A DNA stretch of 64,000 bases, taken from Bacteroidota bacterium (lineage in GTDB: Bacteria; Bacteroidota; Bacteroidia; Chitinophagales; Chitinophagaceae). Shown here one piece after another: positions 1-9,355 of this stretch; position 1 is the first letter of the stretch; each line of letters opens with the position of its first letter. The stretch is taken from contig JABDDT010000005.1 in the NCBI GenBank assembly GCA_013287475.1, forward strand, positions 1-64,000, in the 5' to 3' direction. The translations under genes and the position numbers were made by a program. Under the pieces are notes generated by a model. The model worked only from the letters and a program-made list of their open reading frames with translations, had not been told where the DNA came from and did not search any database.

Positions 1-2
1 TT

Positions 3-470
3 GAAAAAGAGCCCAGATCAAAGGAATTGGAAACCAGCTTTCAAAAACAGGAAGCTCATATTATTCCTGCCGGGCATCAGCCCTGGATGGGAGACCCGCT
101 TGTAGAAATACCCACCCTATCCCATCAGCCAATTAATCGTGAAATCAATGACCTGGTCGGAGGCGGCAGCACTTCACTCAATGATAAACTAAAATCTGCC
201 AGTACAGAACTTGGATCTACTTTGAAGGGTTCTCCAGTCAAAGAATTGAGAAAAGCCATCGGTGTAAACGACCGGTTTTTGTTTATCAATGAATTATTCC
301 GTGGGGATGAAGCCATGTATGAAAGAAGTATAAAAACAATTAATAATTTCCGCATATTACCCGAAGCGGAATATTGGATGGAAAGAGAACTTAAAATTAA
401 AATCGGTTGGGACGATTCAAGGGATATCGTTCAACATTTTTATCAGCTGGTGAGAAGACGGTTTTCCTGA
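3..470 (+). CDS. Conserved hypothetical protein, C-terminal part (5' end outside window)
   Basis: The reading frame is open from the left edge (first full codon at 3) and ends at a TGA at 468-470, so this is the end of a longer gene. A TTG at 27 is not a convincing start because the frame continues upstream without a stop. The last ~80 residues (around KAIGVNDRFLFINELF and the ending YQLVRRRFS) resemble a family of unknown function that I associate with Bacteroidota. The visible part has no signal peptide, membrane segment or catalytic motif, and looks soluble. It converges with waaA and overlaps its last 28 bases. No function can be assigned. Confidence 0.75.
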   Translation, partial: EKEPRSKELETSFQKQEAHIIPAGHQPWMGDPLVEIPTLSHQPINREINDLVGGGSTSLNDKLKSASTELGSTLKGSPVKELRKAIGVNDRFLFINELFRGDEAMYERSIKTINNFRILPEAEYWMERELKIKIGWDDSRDIVQHFYQLVRRRFS

Positions 471-1726
471 ATATAACGGATAATTTTTTCAGTTGCACCA
501 CGTCTTGCATAAACATAATCACGGGCTGCATTTCCGTGAAAGGCATATTCCACTTCATTTTCAAATAAACGGCTGAATACAGATTCCGCTTCCAGCGCAT
601 TGTCAATGATTATTACGCCCCCGGCTTCAGCAAGTTCCAATACTTCAAAATATTTTTCAACAACCGGACCAGTGACAACAGGTCTTCCATATACTGCAGC
701 TTCGAGTACATTGTGTACACCATCATCACCGAAACCACCTCCAACATAACATATCCTGGCATAAGAATATAACCGTGCAAGCATTCCAATATTATCAATG
801 ATCAGTACATTGGCTTGTCCTTTGGACGTTGAATGGTTATTGTTGGTTAATTGGGATAATTGATTTTCAAGAACAGAATATCTAATTGTGTTTCTAAAAA
901 TAGTTTCCATATCCGTGATATGGTCCTCATCTATTTCATGTGGAGCGATGATAAATCGTATATCCGGATGTGTGTTAGCATAATGATCCAGCTCCTCTTC
1001 ATCTTCTTCCCACGTGCTGCCTGCAACAATTACCGGATGGTCTGAGCAAAAACTGTCAATAACAGGAAATGATTCAAAACCTTCTGCAATTTCAATTACC
1101 CTGTCAAAACGCGTATCACCGCTAATAAATACCGACTGAACGATTCCCAGGGTTTCAAGCAAATGCCTTGATTCCTCATTCTGAACAAAAAAGGCATGAA
1201 AGCTATCCAGCATGAGACGGTGGATATTACCATACCATTTAAAAAAGGGCTGATCCTCGCGAAAAAGGGGCGAAATGAGCAGCGCCGGTATCTTTCTTTT
1301 ACGTAACTCACGCAAATAATAATACCAGTAATCATACTTAATCCAAATAACAAGACTGGGATTTACAAGATCCAACCAGCGTTTGGCATGCATGGCAGAA
1401 TCCATGGGGAGATAAAAGATATGGTCGGCACCTGAATAATTTTTTCTTATTTCATACCCGGAAGGTGAAAAAAAACTAATGATAACTGTAATATCCGGAT
1501 AAAGTTTTCGCAGGGACTCTATTACTGGCCTGCCTTGTTCAAACTCCCCCAGTGAAGCACAATGCATCCATACCCGTTTCTTCCCTTTTATGCCTGCATT
1601 ACCGATGGTTTTAAATATTCCTTTCCGGCCATTTATCCATGCTGACGCCTTCCGGTTCCATGGTGAAACGATCCGGATACATACCTGATAAATCCAGAGA
1701 AAAAGATTGTATAAAACGATTGTCAA
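443..1726 (-). CDS. waaA: 3-deoxy-D-manno-octulosonic acid (Kdo) transferase
   Basis: Transfers Kdo from CMP-Kdo to the lipid A precursor at the cytoplasmic face of the inner membrane (GT30, GT-B fold). The 427 residues match the usual length. An N-terminal hydrophobic anchor (about 1-20) is followed by the family motif CASLGEFEQ, with the predicted catalytic Glu at 61. The C-terminal nucleotide-binding part contains YVGGGFGDDGVHNVLEAA, also family-typical. A -7 box (TACATTTG on the minus strand, 1753-1760) lies just upstream. It is divergent from the sugar-nucleotide operon and stands alone. Both loci serve the cell surface, which may explain their proximity. Confidence 0.92.
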   Translation of the reverse strand: MTIVLYNLFLWIYQVCIRIVSPWNRKASAWINGRKGIFKTIGNAGIKGKKRVWMHCASLGEFEQGRPVIESLRKLYPDITVIISFFSPSGYEIRKNYSGADHIFYLPMDSAMHAKRWLDLVNPSLVIWIKYDYWYYYLRELRKRKIPALLISPLFREDQPFFKWYGNIHRLMLDSFHAFFVQNEESRHLLETLGIVQSVFISGDTRFDRVIEIAEGFESFPVIDSFCSDHPVIVAGSTWEEDEEELDHYANTHPDIRFIIAPHEIDEDHITDMETIFRNTIRYSVLENQLSQLTNNNHSTSKGQANVLIIDNIGMLARLYSYARICYVGGGFGDDGVHNVLEAAVYGRPVVTGPVVEKYFEVLELAEAGGVIIIDNALEAESVFSRLFENEVEYAFHGNAARDYVYARRGATEKIIRYIQENRLLTS

Positions 1727-1752
1727 TGGGAAGGGTTAAGTGATTCTGCAGA

Positions 1753-1760
1753 CAAATGTA
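1753..1760 (-). promoter_or_regulatory. Bacteroidota -7 promoter box for waaA
   Basis: Reads TACATTTG on the minus strand, matching the TAnnTTTG consensus, 27 bases before the waaA start codon. No clear TTTG -33 element is visible at the expected spacing. Confidence 0.5.
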
Positions 1761-1819
1761 ATCCTTTCCACCAACCGTTCGTAACTGATTGAGTCATTGC
1801 ATATACCATTATTTTAGCG

Positions 1820-1827
1820 TAGGTTTG
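1820..1827 (+). promoter_or_regulatory. Bacteroidota -7 promoter box for the nucleotide-sugar operon
   Basis: TAGGTTTG fits TAnnTTTG, with a TTG about 20 bases upstream (1797-1799). Transcription would start near 1832. This rules against the GTG at 1827 as start of the next gene and supports the ATG at 1848. Confidence 0.55.
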
Positions 1828-1847
1828 TGCCCGTTAATAAAGAGCTT

Positions 1848-2975
1848 ATGCGGCCAATTCAAATGGTAGATCTGAAAGGTCAATATGCCAAAATTAAAGG
1901 TGAAGTTGATCAGGCGATTCTTGATGTTTTAGAAACGACCGCGTTCATAAATGGCAAACAGGTGACTGATTTTTCCCGAAATCTGTCCGTTTACCTTGGA
2001 ATTGATAACGTAATACCATGTGCAAATGGAACTGACGCGTTACAAATTGCTTTAATGGGGCTGGGTCTTGAACCGGGTGACGAAGTAATAACACCTTCGT
2101 TTACTTTCATCGCAACAACTGAAGTGGTAGCATTACTCCGGCTTAAACCAGTATTTGCAGACGTCGACCCCAAAACATTTTGCATGGACCCTGCTTCACT
2201 TGAAAAACAAATAACAAATAAAACCAGGGCTGTCGTTCCCGTGCATTTATACGGCCAATCAGCACCTATGAAAGAAATCATGGACCTGGCAGATAAATAC
2301 GGGTTGAAAGTAGTGGAAGACAATGCCCAGGCCATAGGAAGCGATTATACTTATCCCGACGGGAAAAAATATAAAACAGGAACTATTGGAACGGTTGGCA
2401 CCACTTCATTTTTCCCTTCCAAAAATCTGGGAGCATATGGAGATGGAGGGGCTCTATTTACGCGGGATAATTTACTGGCTGAAAATTTTAGGATGATCGC
2501 CAATCACGGACAGAAAAAAAGATATTATCACGAAATCATTGGTTGCAATAGCCGCCTCGATTCCATACAGGCAGCCATACTGAATATAAAACTCCCGCTT
2601 CTGGATGAATATATCAGCAAACGCCGTATTGCAGCAGATTTTTATGATCATGCTTTTGCAGGCCATCCCAAGATCCGGACACCTTATCGCGCTTCCTATA
2701 CCAGGCATGTTTTTCATCAATATACGCTGATACTGGAAGGTGCCGATAGAAATAAACTCAATGAATATCTGGCTGCCAAAAACGTTCCTTCCATGATTTA
2801 TTATCCGGTACCGGCACACCGCCAAAATATGTTTGCTTCATTTCAATCCGGAATGCAGCAACTGGAAGTTACTGACTGGCTTACTGAACGTGTGATATCA
2901 TTGCCTATGCATACGGAGCTTGATACGGAACAGCTTGGCTTTATATGTAATAGTGTACTGGAGTTCCTGAATTAA
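1848..2975 (+). CDS. DegT/DnrJ/EryC1/StrS-family PLP aminotransferase
   Basis: PLP-dependent sugar aminotransferase that makes an amino sugar from a keto-sugar nucleotide for surface polysaccharide. Seen: the N-terminal IQMVDLKGQY typical of the family, the VEDNAQAIGSDY segment (Asp binding the PLP pyridine), and SFFPSKNLGAYGDGG, whose Lys forms the Schiff base. From the ATG at 1848 it has 375 residues, the normal length. An in-frame GTG at 1827 overlaps the predicted -7 box and is unlikely to be the start. First gene of a plus-strand run with ugd 31 bases downstream. The family resembles WbpE/WlbC-type enzymes acting on UDP-3-keto sugars, which would fit ugd and the oxidoreductase far downstream, but the substrate is inference. 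Confidence 0.88.
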   Translation: MRPIQMVDLKGQYAKIKGEVDQAILDVLETTAFINGKQVTDFSRNLSVYLGIDNVIPCANGTDALQIALMGLGLEPGDEVITPSFTFIATTEVVALLRLKPVFADVDPKTFCMDPASLEKQITNKTRAVVPVHLYGQSAPMKEIMDLADKYGLKVVEDNAQAIGSDYTYPDGKKYKTGTIGTVGTTSFFPSKNLGAYGDGGALFTRDNLLAENFRMIANHGQKKRYYHEIIGCNSRLDSIQAAILNIKLPLLDEYISKRRIAADFYDHAFAGHPKIRTPYRASYTRHVFHQYTLILEGADRNKLNEYLAAKNVPSMIYYPVPAHRQNMFASFQSGMQQLEVTDWLTERVISLPMHTELDTEQLGFICNSVLEFLN

Positions 2976-3006
2976 CCTGATCTAAATATTAAATAGAAGT
3001 TTAACC

Positions 3007-4350
3007 ATGAAAATAGCCGTAGTTGGAACCGGATATGTTGGTCTAGTAACAGGAACTTGCTTTGCAGAAACCGGAAATGATGTTATATGTGTAGATATCG
3101 ACGCCCAAAAGATAAAAAAACTGAGTAACGGTGAAATTACAATTTATGAACCAGGACTGAATAAATTATTCTTAAGAAACCTGAAGGAAGAAAGACTGAC
3201 TTTCACGACAGATCTTGCTGCAGGAATTAAAGAGGCGGCAATTATTTTCCTTGCTCTGCCTACTCCACCCGGCGCCGATGGATCAGCCGATCTCAGGTTT
3301 GTTTTGGATGTTGCAGGGAAACTTGGAATGCTGATGAAAGAGTATAAAGTTATCATAGACAAGAGTACTGTACCGGTTGGAACTGCTGAGAAAGTGCATG
3401 ATGCAATAGCCAAAAATTTCAAAGGTGAATTCGACGTTGTTTCCAATCCGGAGTTTTTAAGGGAGGGCGTTGCGGTGGACGACTTTATGAAACCTGACAG
3501 GGTGGTGATTGGAACTTCTTCCGAAAGAGCCCGTAAAATTATGGAAGATCTTTATAATCCATTCGTACGGCAGGGTAATCCCATCATTTTTATGAATGAA
3601 AGATCCGCAGAACTCACCAAATATGCTGCAAATTCTTTCCTTGCAACCAAAATTACTTTTATGAATGAAATCGCCCAGCTTTGTGAGCGGCTTGGTGCAG
3701 ATGTAGATATGGTAAGGCGCGGAATCGGGAGTGATGAACGAATTGGTAAGAGATTCCTTTTCCCGGGTATCGGTTATGGAGGCAGCTGTTTCCCGAAAGA
3801 CGTACAGGCACTCGTGCAATCATCCAATGATGTTAATTACGAATTCAAGATCCTGAATGCAGTAATGGCGATCAATGAAAAACAAAAAATGCATCTTATC
3901 CCTAAAATAAAAAAATATTTTGACGGGAGTCTTAAAGGAAAACACTTTGCTTTGTGGGGTCTTGCTTTCAAACCCAATACAGATGATATTAGGGAAGCGC
4001 CGGCCTTGTATATTATTGAAGCACTAAGAAAAGAGGGCTGCACAATTTCCGTCTACGACCCTGAAGCTATGAATAATGTGAAAGCACAGATAGGAGATAT
4101 CGTAAAATACGGCGAGAATCAATATGATGTGCTTGAAAATGCGGATGCGCTAATCATTGCAACCGAATGGAATGAATTCCGAACACCCAATTTTTTGAAG
4201 ATGGTTACGTCAATGAAGAATAAAGTGATATTCGACGGAAGAAATCTTTTTGATATCAATGCGATTGGTGAGCTCGGTTTTTATTATGAAAGCATCGGAC
4301 GCGCGCCTGCAATTCCGGTAAACAGTTATCACTATAAAAAGAAAGCATGA
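3007..4350 (+). CDS. ugd: UDP-glucose 6-dehydrogenase
   Basis: Oxidises UDP-glucose to UDP-glucuronate with two NAD+. The 447 residues carry the N-terminal Rossmann motif [12 protein letters not shown], the central helix region and the catalytic Cys at about 261 in [14 protein letters not shown], followed by the C-terminal UDP-binding domain ([16 protein letters not shown]). Its stop overlaps the next gene by four bases (ATGA), so translation is probably coupled to the decarboxylase that consumes its product. The pair gives UDP-glucuronate and then UDP-xylose for polysaccharide. Confidence 0.95.
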   Translation: MKIAVVGTGYVGLVTGTCFAETGNDVICVDIDAQKIKKLSNGEITIYEPGLNKLFLRNLKEERLTFTTDLAAGIKEAAIIFLALPTPPGADGSADLRFVLDVAGKLGMLMKEYKVIIDKSTVPVGTAEKVHDAIAKNFKGEFDVVSNPEFLREGVAVDDFMKPDRVVIGTSSERARKIMEDLYNPFVRQGNPIIFMNERSAELTKYAANSFLATKITFMNEIAQLCERLGADVDMVRRGIGSDERIGKRFLFPGIGYGGSCFPKDVQALVQSSNDVNYEFKILNAVMAINEKQKMHLIPKIKKYFDGSLKGKHFALWGLAFKPNTDDIREAPALYIIEALRKEGCTISVYDPEAMNNVKAQIGDIVKYGENQYDVLENADALIIATEWNEFRTPNFLKMVTSMKNKVIFDGRNLFDINAIGELGFYYESIGRAPAIPVNSYHYKKKA

Positions 4351-5327
4351 GTAAAAAAAGAGTACTCATTACCGGCGCGGCCGGATTTTTAGGCTCACAC
4401 CTTTGTGACCGATTTGTCAAAGAAGGATATCATGTGATTGGTATGGATAATCTGATCACGGGAGATCTTCAAAATATCCAGCACCTTTTTAAACTGGAAC
4501 AATTTGAATTTTATCATCAGGACGTAAGCAAATACATTCACGTAGCTGGTCCGATTCATTACATATTGCATTTCGCTTCTCCGGCAAGTCCGATTGACTA
4601 CTTAAAAATTCCCATTCAAACGCTGAAAGTAGGTTCACTTGGAACCCACCACTGCCTTGGTTTAGCGAAAGCTAAAAATGCAAGAATACTTGTCGCATCC
4701 ACTTCAGAAATATATGGAGATCCGCTCGTGCACCCTCAACCTGAAGAATACTGGGGAAATGTAAATCCGGTCGGACCAAGAGGAGTTTATGATGAAGCAA
4801 AGAGATTCCAGGAAGCTATCACCATGGCTTATCATACCTTTCACAATCTTGAAACTCGCATAGTACGTATTTTTAATACCTACGGTCCGCGAATGAGACT
4901 AAATGATGGTCGGGCCCTCCCTGCATTTATAGGCCAGGCTCTCCGCGGAGAAGACCTGACAGTTTTCGGTGATGGAAGCCAGACCCGTTCCTTCTGCTAT
5001 GTGGATGATCTGATTGAAGGCATCTATCGTTTGCTGATGAGCGATTATGCTCTTCCGGTTAATATCGGCAATCCTTCTGAAATTACACTCAGGGACTTTG
5101 CGGAAGAGGTAATTGCACTTACAGGAACAGACCGGAAGATAATCTATAAACCCTTACCAGCTGATGATCCTAAACAACGTAAACCGGATATCAGTAAAGC
5201 AAAAAAAATATTACAATGGGAACCAAAAGTTGGCCGCAAAGAAGGACTCAAAATAACCTATGATTATTTCAAATCTCTGCCTCCGGAAGAATGGTTTAAA
5301 CAACCCAAGGAATTTAAAAGTGCATAA
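4347..5327 (+). CDS. UDP-glucuronate decarboxylase (UDP-xylose synthase), SDR family
   Basis: Extended short-chain dehydrogenase predicted to convert UDP-glucuronate to UDP-xylose. Seen: [13 protein letters not shown]-binding motif at the N-terminus, STSEIYGDP strand, YDEAKRFQE with the YxxxK pair, and [10 protein letters not shown], all typical of UXS. Length 326 matches the soluble bacterial form. It overlaps ugd by four bases, which supports the assignment over other SDR epimerases. The next gene, rfbB, begins 24 bases later. Confidence 0.88.
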   Translation: MSKKRVLITGAAGFLGSHLCDRFVKEGYHVIGMDNLITGDLQNIQHLFKLEQFEFYHQDVSKYIHVAGPIHYILHFASPASPIDYLKIPIQTLKVGSLGTHHCLGLAKAKNARILVASTSEIYGDPLVHPQPEEYWGNVNPVGPRGVYDEAKRFQEAITMAYHTFHNLETRIVRIFNTYGPRMRLNDGRALPAFIGQALRGEDLTVFGDGSQTRSFCYVDDLIEGIYRLLMSDYALPVNIGNPSEITLRDFAEEVIALTGTDRKIIYKPLPADDPKQRKPDISKAKKILQWEPKVGRKEGLKITYDYFKSLPPEEWFKQPKEFKSA

Positions 5328-5351
5328 ATTATTTGGAAATTTGATATTACT

Positions 5352-6413
5352 ATGAGTTCATACAAGAAAGTAATCCTGATTACCGGAGGCGCAGGATTTA
5401 TCGGATCGCATCTTGTGCGATTATTTGTAAATAAATATCCCCAATACCAGATCGTTAATCTGGACGCATTAACCTATGCAGGTAATCTGGAAAACCTGAG
5501 GGATATTGAATCCCTGCCAAATTATATTTTCGAGAAAGGTAATATTAATGACCAGGAAGCGATGTTTGCTTTGTTTGAAAAATATTCATTCGATGCCATC
5601 ATTCATCTGGCTGCCGAAAGTCATGTGGACCGTTCCATCTCAGAACCACTCGCTTTTGTAAAGACAAATGTGATGGGTACCTGCAATCTGCTTAATGTTA
5701 GCAGAAAAAAATGGAATCCAAACTGGGAAAGCAAACTTTTTTATCATGTTTCAACCGATGAAGTTTACGGATCGCTGGGAAAAGAAGGTTTATTTACAGA
5801 AACGACACCTTATGATCCGCGCTCGCCCTATTCTGCCTCAAAAGCCTCTTCCGACCATTTTGTTATGGCCTATCACCATACTTATGGTTTGCCCGTAATT
5901 GTTTCCAATTGCTCTAACAATTACGGCTCACATCATTTTCCGGAAAAACTGATACCGCTGATGATTATTAATATAAAAAATAATCAACCACTTCCGGTAT
6001 ATGGCAAGGGAGAAAATATTCGTGACTGGCTATATGTTGATGACCATGCTTCAGCCATTGATCTTATATTTCATAAAGGAACAACAGGTGGGAAATATAA
6101 TATTGGGGGCTTCAACGAATGGAAAAATATCGACCTTATCTATTTACTATGCGGAATTATGGATAAAAAACTGGGCAGAAAACCAGGTGATTCAGCCAAA
6201 CTTATCAGTTTTGTAAAAGACCGTCCTGGCCATGATATGCGTTATGCCATCGACGCAGGAAAATTACATCGTGAACTTGGATGGAAGCCTTCTCTCAGAT
6301 TTGAAGAAGGCCTGGAAAAAACTGTCGACTGGTACCTTGCAAATGAAAAATGGATTGAACAGGTTACCACTGGCGAATACCAGCATTATTATGAAAAACA
6401 ATACCATAAATAA
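5352..6413 (+). CDS. rfbB: dTDP-glucose 4,6-dehydratase
   Basis: Second step of dTDP-L-rhamnose synthesis: dTDP-glucose to dTDP-4-keto-6-deoxyglucose. 353 residues with GGAGFIGSHLVR, the STDEVYGSLG active-site strand (Asp/Glu pair) and YSASKASSDH (YxxxK). SNCSNNYGSHHFPEKLIP is diagnostic of this enzyme. rfbC starts on the last base of its stop codon. The partner rfbA (glucose-1-phosphate thymidylyltransferase) is not in the operon. Confidence 0.95.
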   Translation: MSSYKKVILITGGAGFIGSHLVRLFVNKYPQYQIVNLDALTYAGNLENLRDIESLPNYIFEKGNINDQEAMFALFEKYSFDAIIHLAAESHVDRSISEPLAFVKTNVMGTCNLLNVSRKKWNPNWESKLFYHVSTDEVYGSLGKEGLFTETTPYDPRSPYSASKASSDHFVMAYHHTYGLPVIVSNCSNNYGSHHFPEKLIPLMIINIKNNQPLPVYGKGENIRDWLYVDDHASAIDLIFHKGTTGGKYNIGGFNEWKNIDLIYLLCGIMDKKLGRKPGDSAKLISFVKDRPGHDMRYAIDAGKLHRELGWKPSLRFEEGLEKTVDWYLANEKWIEQVTTGEYQHYYEKQYHK

Positions 6414-6967
6414 TGGCATTCAAAGAAACTTTCTTACCCGGTGTTATAATATTTGAACCGGCTGTTTATCCGGACGAACGAGGATTTTTTTTTGAATCCT
6501 ATAACAAGAGGCTTTTTCTTTCCAATAATATTTCAAATGAATTTGTTCAGGATAACCAATCTTACTCGATCTACGGTGTAATACGAGGACTACATTATCA
6601 GAAAGAACCACATGCCCAGTCAAAACTAGTACGTGTTTTACAAGGCGAAATACTGGACGTAGTGCTCGATCTGCGTGTAGGATCACCTGGTTTTGGTAAA
6701 ACTTATGATGTTCGGTTATCTGCTGAAAATAAGAAACAGATATTTGTTCCCAAAGGCTTTGCCCATGGCTTTTCCGTGTTAAGCGAAACAGCTGTCATTT
6801 CTTATAAATGTGATCAGTTTTATAATAAACAAAGCGAGGCAGGTATCCGGTTTAATGATGCAATTTTGAATATTAACTGGCAGATCCCACCGGATAAAAC
6901 ACTAATCTCTGAAAAAGATACACAACTGCCGGCTTTTGATCCTTCCATTTCAGATTTTATTTTTTAA
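6413..6967 (+). CDS. rfbC: dTDP-4-dehydrorhamnose 3,5-epimerase
   Basis: Cupin-fold epimerase, third step of dTDP-rhamnose synthesis. 184 residues with IRGLHYQ (catalytic His), the RVLQGEILDVVLDLR strand and VPKGFAHGFSVLSE, all family hallmarks. Its start overlaps the rfbB stop by one base (TAATG) and rfbD begins four bases after its end, so the three are one translation unit. Confidence 0.95.
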   Translation: MAFKETFLPGVIIFEPAVYPDERGFFFESYNKRLFLSNNISNEFVQDNQSYSIYGVIRGLHYQKEPHAQSKLVRVLQGEILDVVLDLRVGSPGFGKTYDVRLSAENKKQIFVPKGFAHGFSVLSETAVISYKCDQFYNKQSEAGIRFNDAILNINWQIPPDKTLISEKDTQLPAFDPSISDFIF

Positions 6968-6971
6968 TCCG

Positions 6972-7853
6972 ATGCCCGAATTCCCAACATATCGCATAGC
7001 TGTAACCGGTAGTAATGGGCAGCTTGGAAAGGAATTTGTCCGGATTGCCACTCATCATCCCCGGTTTCAGTTTACATTTTTGACAAGGGAAGAATTTCCT
7101 TTGGATGATAATAAAAAAATAGAAACCTGGCTTAACCGGAATCCTGTTGACATTTTCATCCATTGTGCTGCTTACACGGCGGTTGACAAAGCAGAATCTG
7201 AAAAAGAAAAAGTATTCCGGATAAATACTTCTGCTTCAGGACTAATTGCCACGCAGCTTTCAAAAAACAAAACCCGGCTAATTTATATTTCTACTGACTA
7301 TGTTTTCGACGGAACCTCAGCTTCTCCACTAAACGAAAATGCAATAACAAATCCCGTAAATATATACGGTGCCTCTAAACTGGAAGGAGAACGTCTCGTT
7401 CTGCATAACAATCCATCCAGTCAGGTAATCCGTACTTCCTGGCTGTATTCCTCTTTTGGAAACAATTTTGTGAAGACGATGATACATTTGATGAGAGAAC
7501 GGGACTCCATACGTGTTGTGGATGATCAGAAAGGATCACCCACTTATGCCGGCGATCTGGCAGGCGCCTTAATGCAAATGCTTGAATCGGATCATTTCAT
7601 ACCAGGTATTTATCATTATAGTAATGAAGGAGAAACGACATGGTACAAATTTGCTGAAGAAATAAAAAAATTAACCGATAGTAAATGTCAGATTATACCC
7701 ATTCCAACTTCGGGTTATCCGACGCCGGCAAAACGTCCTGCCTATTCCCTTATGGATAAATCAAAAATTAAAAAAGACTATGGACTTCAGATTCCTGCAT
7801 GGCAAACCAGTTTGGCTTACTGTATTGAACTATTAAAAAAACAGGGAGTGTAA
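6972..7853 (+). CDS. rfbD: dTDP-4-dehydrorhamnose reductase
   Basis: NADPH-dependent final step giving dTDP-L-rhamnose. The protein starts MPEFPTYRIAVTGSNGQLG from the ATG at 6972, four bases after rfbC. An upstream in-frame ATG at 6936 would overlap rfbC and is less likely. 293 residues with the Rossmann GxxGxxG motif, STDYVFDG and YGASKLEGE (YxxxK). Last gene of the operon. It converges with a small membrane protein gene after 26 bases. Confidence 0.93.
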   Translation: MPEFPTYRIAVTGSNGQLGKEFVRIATHHPRFQFTFLTREEFPLDDNKKIETWLNRNPVDIFIHCAAYTAVDKAESEKEKVFRINTSASGLIATQLSKNKTRLIYISTDYVFDGTSASPLNENAITNPVNIYGASKLEGERLVLHNNPSSQVIRTSWLYSSFGNNFVKTMIHLMRERDSIRVVDDQKGSPTYAGDLAGALMQMLESDHFIPGIYHYSNEGETTWYKFAEEIKKLTDSKCQIIPIPTSGYPTPAKRPAYSLMDKSKIKKDYGLQIPAWQTSLAYCIELLKKQGV

Positions 7854-7879
7854 AATTTGTAATAAATATCAGATTTAAA

Positions 7880-8140
7880 TTACTTGGCTAATTTGGTTTG
7901 TTTCATACTGTCGGGCTTTAATCCGATTACTGGTGTTTCACTTTCATTTTCATGAATTCCATAAAGCAATTCCTCATTTAATTCCAGTACATCCCTTTGC
8001 AAGCCGTAAATTTCGTGGGTAAGTTTCTTAACTTTTTTCATACCGATCAGGTAGCCTGTAGAAAAGATAAAAAGACCGGCAATCACCACATCCAGCATAT
8101 TTAACTGAATGGCTCTAAGCAAATCAATAACAGTTTCCAT
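7880..8140 (-). CDS. Small single-pass membrane protein, unknown function
   Basis: 86 residues. A short amphipathic N-terminus is followed by one hydrophobic helix (about 18-33, DVVIAGLFIFSTGYLIG), then a charged region with heptad-like Leu/Glu spacing (about 35-62, possible coiled coil) and a Pro/Lys-rich tail. It looks like a membrane-anchored cytoplasmic protein. No family recognised. It stands alone between rfbD and tRNA-Gln, so context gives no clue. The coding call rests on its intact length and plausible composition. Confidence 0.6.
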   Translation of the reverse strand: METVIDLLRAIQLNMLDVVIAGLFIFSTGYLIGMKKVKKLTHEIYGLQRDVLELNEELLYGIHENESETPVIGLKPDSMKQTKLAK

Positions 8141-8426
8141 AAATTTAATTTTAAACAGGATTGGATTAAATACCCTTTAAAAGTACCCCTCGGAACCCAG
8201 ATCTACAACGTAAAAGACCTCCATTTATCAATCGTATTTTTACGGATCGTTCATTGAAATAACGCTTTTTCAATTCCAAGTTATTAAAAATCAGCTGTTT
8301 AAGATCCATTCATTTTTGACTGCTATATAAGAGAGGTTAAACTTTAGCTGGCGGCTGATTTTAATTTGGAGTTATCATATTTCGGATTTTCAGCCAGAAT
8401 AAAGGCCCCTCATGGTTTTAAATAGT
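8141..8426. other. Intergenic stretch without a recognisable gene
   Basis: AT-rich spacer between the small membrane protein and the tRNA-Gln terminator. I see no open frame of convincing composition, repeat or RNA structure in it. Confidence 0.5.
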
Positions 8427-8455
8427 AAGGCCCCATATTGAGAATATGGGGCCTT
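8427..8455 (-). terminator. Intrinsic terminator hairpin of tRNA-Gln
   Basis: Perfect 13-bp stem AAGGCCCCATATT (8427-8439) / AATATGGGGCCTT (8443-8455) with a three-base loop, two bases downstream of tRNA-Gln on the minus strand. The following minus-strand sequence is T-rich (ACTATTTAAA) but not a run. Confidence 0.7.
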
Positions 8456-8457
8456 TG

Positions 8458-8528
8458 TTGCCTGACCTGGATTCGAACCAAGACAAACAGAGTCAGAGTC
8501 TGTCGTACTACCGTTATACTATCAGGCA
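8458..8528 (-). tRNA. tRNA-Gln (anticodon CTG)
   Basis: Folds as a 71-nt cloverleaf: acceptor TGCCTGA/TCAGGCA with discriminator A, anticodon stem ACAGA/TCTGT around the loop CTCTGAC (anticodon CTG, codon CAG), and a T arm with GGTTCGAATCC. CCA is not encoded. A TATCTTTG -7 box lies upstream and a strong hairpin downstream, so it is its own transcription unit. Confidence 0.93.
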
Positions 8529-8567
8529 GTTTGCTGATAAAGAATTAATTTCCTTTATTTTCGGCTG

Positions 8568-8575
8568 CAAAGATA
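8568..8575 (-). promoter_or_regulatory. -7 promoter box of tRNA-Gln(CTG)
   Basis: TATCTTTG on the minus strand, a perfect TAnnTTTG match, 39 bases before the tRNA 5' end. Confidence 0.6.
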
Positions 8576-8745
8576 ACTTAGAGACCACACAACAGGGAAA
8601 AAGAATACCATCAAATAAGTGATTTATTATCGAAATTTATGCAAGTTGTATATAATTGATTATCAATATTATATTTTAAAAAGCATATTCTATTGCGGAA
8701 TCCTGTAATACGTGTTACATATTTTCAATCAGCAGTTACTAATCT

Positions 8746-9351
8746 ATGTATAGGAAAAACAGATTTTCAGATTCTGATCTGGTAGCAGCAATACTTAAGA
8801 AAGACTTATTAGAACAGGCCATATGGCAGCTCTACCAGGATCACGCTGAAATCACCAGATCTTTTATTATTGGAAAAGGCGGAACAGAGCAGGACGCAGA
8901 TGACATTTTTCAGGAAACAATCGTATCGTTTATTGAATGCGTTCAAAAAGGAAAATTCAGACAGGAATCTGGCGTCAGAACCTTCCTGATTTCAATATCA
9001 AAAAACATTTGGTATAATGAAATCAGAAGAAGGCAAAGGGCAGGTAATCGCGAACAAATTTTTGAAATGGATCGCGATCAGGAAGAGGGACCAGTTACAG
9101 AATTGATAAATGACCGCGAAATGAAAAAACAATTGAATTTGTTACTTCAGGATCTCGGTGAATCCTGCAAAAAAATTCTGGAGCTATTTTATTATGAGAA
9201 TTTGTCTATGAAAGAAATTGTTTCTCAGATGCACTACGAAAATGAACAGGTAGTCAGAAACAAAAAGTATAAGTGCCTGCAGCAATTAGCAGATAAAATA
9301 AAGCAAAATCCGCTGGCAGTAAAACAAATAAATGAATTGATATCTAAATAA
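8746..9351 (+). CDS. ECF-type RNA polymerase sigma factor
   Basis: 201-residue sigma-70 family protein with only regions 2 and 4. Region 2: EQDADDIFQETIVSFIECV, then RTFLISISKNIWYNEIRRRQR (2.4-like). Region 4: LLQDLGESCKKILELFYYENLSMKEIVSQMHY helix-turn-helix. An acidic linker (DRDQEEGPVTELINDRE) joins them. The downstream gene, four bases away, encodes a one-pass membrane protein with the build of an anti-sigma factor. A convergent gene encodes a periplasmic TPR-CHAT protease. The promoter it recognises is not evident from this sequence. Confidence 0.88.
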   Translation: MYRKNRFSDSDLVAAILKKDLLEQAIWQLYQDHAEITRSFIIGKGGTEQDADDIFQETIVSFIECVQKGKFRQESGVRTFLISISKNIWYNEIRRRQRAGNREQIFEMDRDQEEGPVTELINDREMKKQLNLLLQDLGESCKKILELFYYENLSMKEIVSQMHYENEQVVRNKKYKCLQQLADKIKQNPLAVKQINELISK

Positions 9352-9355
9352 AATC

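Noticed and set aside
1827-1847. GTG start at 1827 for the DegT aminotransferase
   Set aside because: It lies within the TAGGTTTG promoter box. ATG 1848 fits the family start IQMVDLKGQY.
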